Source: Methylocystaceae bacterium
GTDB taxonomy: Bacteria; Pseudomonadota; Alphaproteobacteria; Rhizobiales; Beijerinckiaceae
Length of the DNA stretch: 15,141 nt
Direction: 5' to 3'
NCBI GenBank assembly: GCA_003152255.1
Contig: PLZT01000643.1
Span: 1-15,141 of the forward strand
Part shown: positions 14,030-15,141 of the stretch, piece by piece
How positions within the stretch are numbered: the first letter of the stretch is position 1
Layout of the letters: each line of letters opens with the position of its first letter
Position numbers and translations under genes: made by a program
Notes under the pieces: model-generated
What the model saw: the letters and a program-made list of their open reading frames with translations, nothing else
Told to the model about the DNA's origin: nothing
Databases searched by the model: none

Positions 14030-15141
14030 ATGGTCGGCTCGTTTCAATGGGAGTCCTATCGCGAGGCGTTGCTGTTTCTGGCGACCGCCAGCGTCGTCGT
14101 GCCTTTGTTTCACCGGTTGCACGTCAGCCCGGTGCTTGGATTTTTGCTGGCGGGCGCGTGCCTTGGCCCCTTCGGGCTCGGGCGCCTCGTTCAAAAACAC
14201 GCATTTCTAGCGCCGCTGGCTATTGCCGACGTCGAGCAGGTCGCGCGGGTCGCCGAATTCGGTCTCGTCTTCTTATTGTTCATGATCGGCTTGGAGCTGT
14301 CGTGGGAGCGCCTCGTGCGCATGCGCCGGCTGGCGTTCGGGCTTGGTCTCGCCCAAGTGCTCGTCTGCGGCGCCGCCTTGGCGGTGGTTGGCCACTTTTG
14401 GTTTGGCCTCGATCTCGCGCCGGCGATCCTGATGGGCGCCGCCCTGGCCATGTCCTCGACCGCCATCGTGATCGCGGTGCTGGCGGAAACGCGTCACCTC
14501 AACAAAACGCCCGGACGCGCCGCCTTCGCGGTTTTGTTGACGCAGGATCTGATGGTGGCGCCATTGCTGTTTTTCGTCACCGTGCTGGCGGACGCCAAGG
14601 CCGGCCTGACGGGCGTCGCCATTTTCTGGACTTTCCTGCCGGCCCTGGTCGTGCTCGGCGCGCTGATCCTTGGCGGACGGCTGTTGCTGCGGCCGTTGTT
14701 TCGATTGGTGGCGGCGGCGCAATCCACCGAATTGTTCATGGCCGCCTGCCTTCTCGTGGTGGTCGGCTCGGGCGTCGCCAGCGCCGCGGCGGGATTTTCG
14801 ATGGGCCTCGGCGCGTTCATCGCCGGCCTGCTGCTGGCCGAAACCGAATTTCGCCGCGAGATCGAGATCACCATCGAGCCCTTCAAGGGCTTGTTGCTCG
14901 GCGTGTTCTTCGTTTCGATCGGGGCGGGCCTCGATATTGGCGTGGTGCTGCGGGATCCGATTCCGATCATGCTGAACGCCTGTGGGCTCGTGGCGCTCAA
15001 GGCGCTGGTGATTTTCGCGCTGGCGCGAGCGTTTCGTCTGCCGGGCGCGGTCGGCAGCGAGATCGCCCTGCTGCTCGCGCCGGGCGGCGAATTCGCCTTT
15101 GTGTTGCTCACCTCGGCGATTGGCGCGGGCGTGTTGCCGGG
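14030..15141 (+). CDS. Kef-type (CPA2) potassium/proton antiporter, 3' end beyond the window
   Basis: The first 370 codons of an inner-membrane antiporter; the frame is still open at the window edge. The sequence is a run of hydrophobic helices with the CPA2/KefB-KefC hallmarks. These are HVSPVLGFLLAGACLGPFGLG near residues 31-51, GLVFLLFMIGLELS at 78-91, AMSSTAIVIAVL at 140-151, TQDLMVAPLL at 171-180 with the Gln-Asp pair of Kef proteins, and GFSMGLGAFIAGLLLAETEFRREIE at 255-279. The segment LLLAPGGEFAFVLL at 347-360 matches the last conserved transport helices, so a TrkA-N regulatory domain may follow outside the window. The start is the ATG at 14030; no strong ribosome site is visible, and a nested inverted repeat lies just upstream. 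It is a different subfamily from the antiporter at the left end. Glutathione-gated K+ efflux is the function of known Kef proteins, inferred only by family here. Confidence 0.92.
   Translation, partial: MVGSFQWESYREALLFLATASVVVPLFHRLHVSPVLGFLLAGACLGPFGLGRLVQKHAFLAPLAIADVEQVARVAEFGLVFLLFMIGLELSWERLVRMRRLAFGLGLAQVLVCGAALAVVGHFWFGLDLAPAILMGAALAMSSTAIVIAVLAETRHLNKTPGRAAFAVLLTQDLMVAPLLFFVTVLADAKAGLTGVAIFWTFLPALVVLGALILGGRLLLRPLFRLVAAAQSTELFMAACLLVVVGSGVASAAAGFSMGLGAFIAGLLLAETEFRREIEITIEPFKGLLLGVFFVSIGAGLDIGVVLRDPIPIMLNACGLVALKALVIFALARAFRLPGAVGSEIALLLAPGGEFAFVLLTSAIGAGVLP

Overview
This is a GC-rich chromosomal segment from an alphaproteobacterium. It is most likely a member of the Hyphomicrobiales (Rhizobiales), possibly near the Methylocystis/Beijerinckia relatives. 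That placement is inferred from the GNC/GCG-rich codon use, the Omp25/31-like barrel, the YcbB-type L,D-transpeptidase and the YdcH and SufE sequence styles; no marker gene proves it. Most of the window is ordinary housekeeping sequence. I see no CRISPR array, insertion sequence, phage gene or rRNA.

Left part (1-5938), all on the + strand. A CPA2-type cation/proton antiporter is followed 15 bases later by a universal stress protein with a TTG start. Next come the octanoyltransferase LipB, the ATPase YchF, an exported YcbB-type L,D-transpeptidase and a small YdcH/DUF465 coiled-coil protein. Middle part (5956-9482). On the - strand, a LemA lipoprotein lies upstream of the serine acetyltransferase CysE. 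Divergent from lemA, on the + strand, are SufE and an unrecognised membrane-anchored protein of 287 residues. The tail of that protein overlaps the convergent yidD gene on the - strand.

The most unusual region is 9592-12957 on the - strand. An exported protein of 361 residues that I do not recognise carries a papain-like Gln/Cys, His, Asn arrangement. About 200 bases downstream of it lies an outer-membrane protein of 664 residues that looks like two complete beta-barrels joined head to tail. Its leader holds a cluster of ATAAGCA/TGCTTAT half-sites that look like an operator. The barrel gene ends in two tandem hairpins, one of them a convincing intrinsic terminator. This pair is the best candidate here for something undescribed.

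Right part (13137-15141), + strand. It holds a tRNA-Val(CAC) with an encoded CCA end, a small exported DUF2147 protein, and a second CPA2 (Kef-type) antiporter cut by the window edge. The Kef-type gene is preceded by a nested inverted repeat that could fold over its ribosome-binding region.
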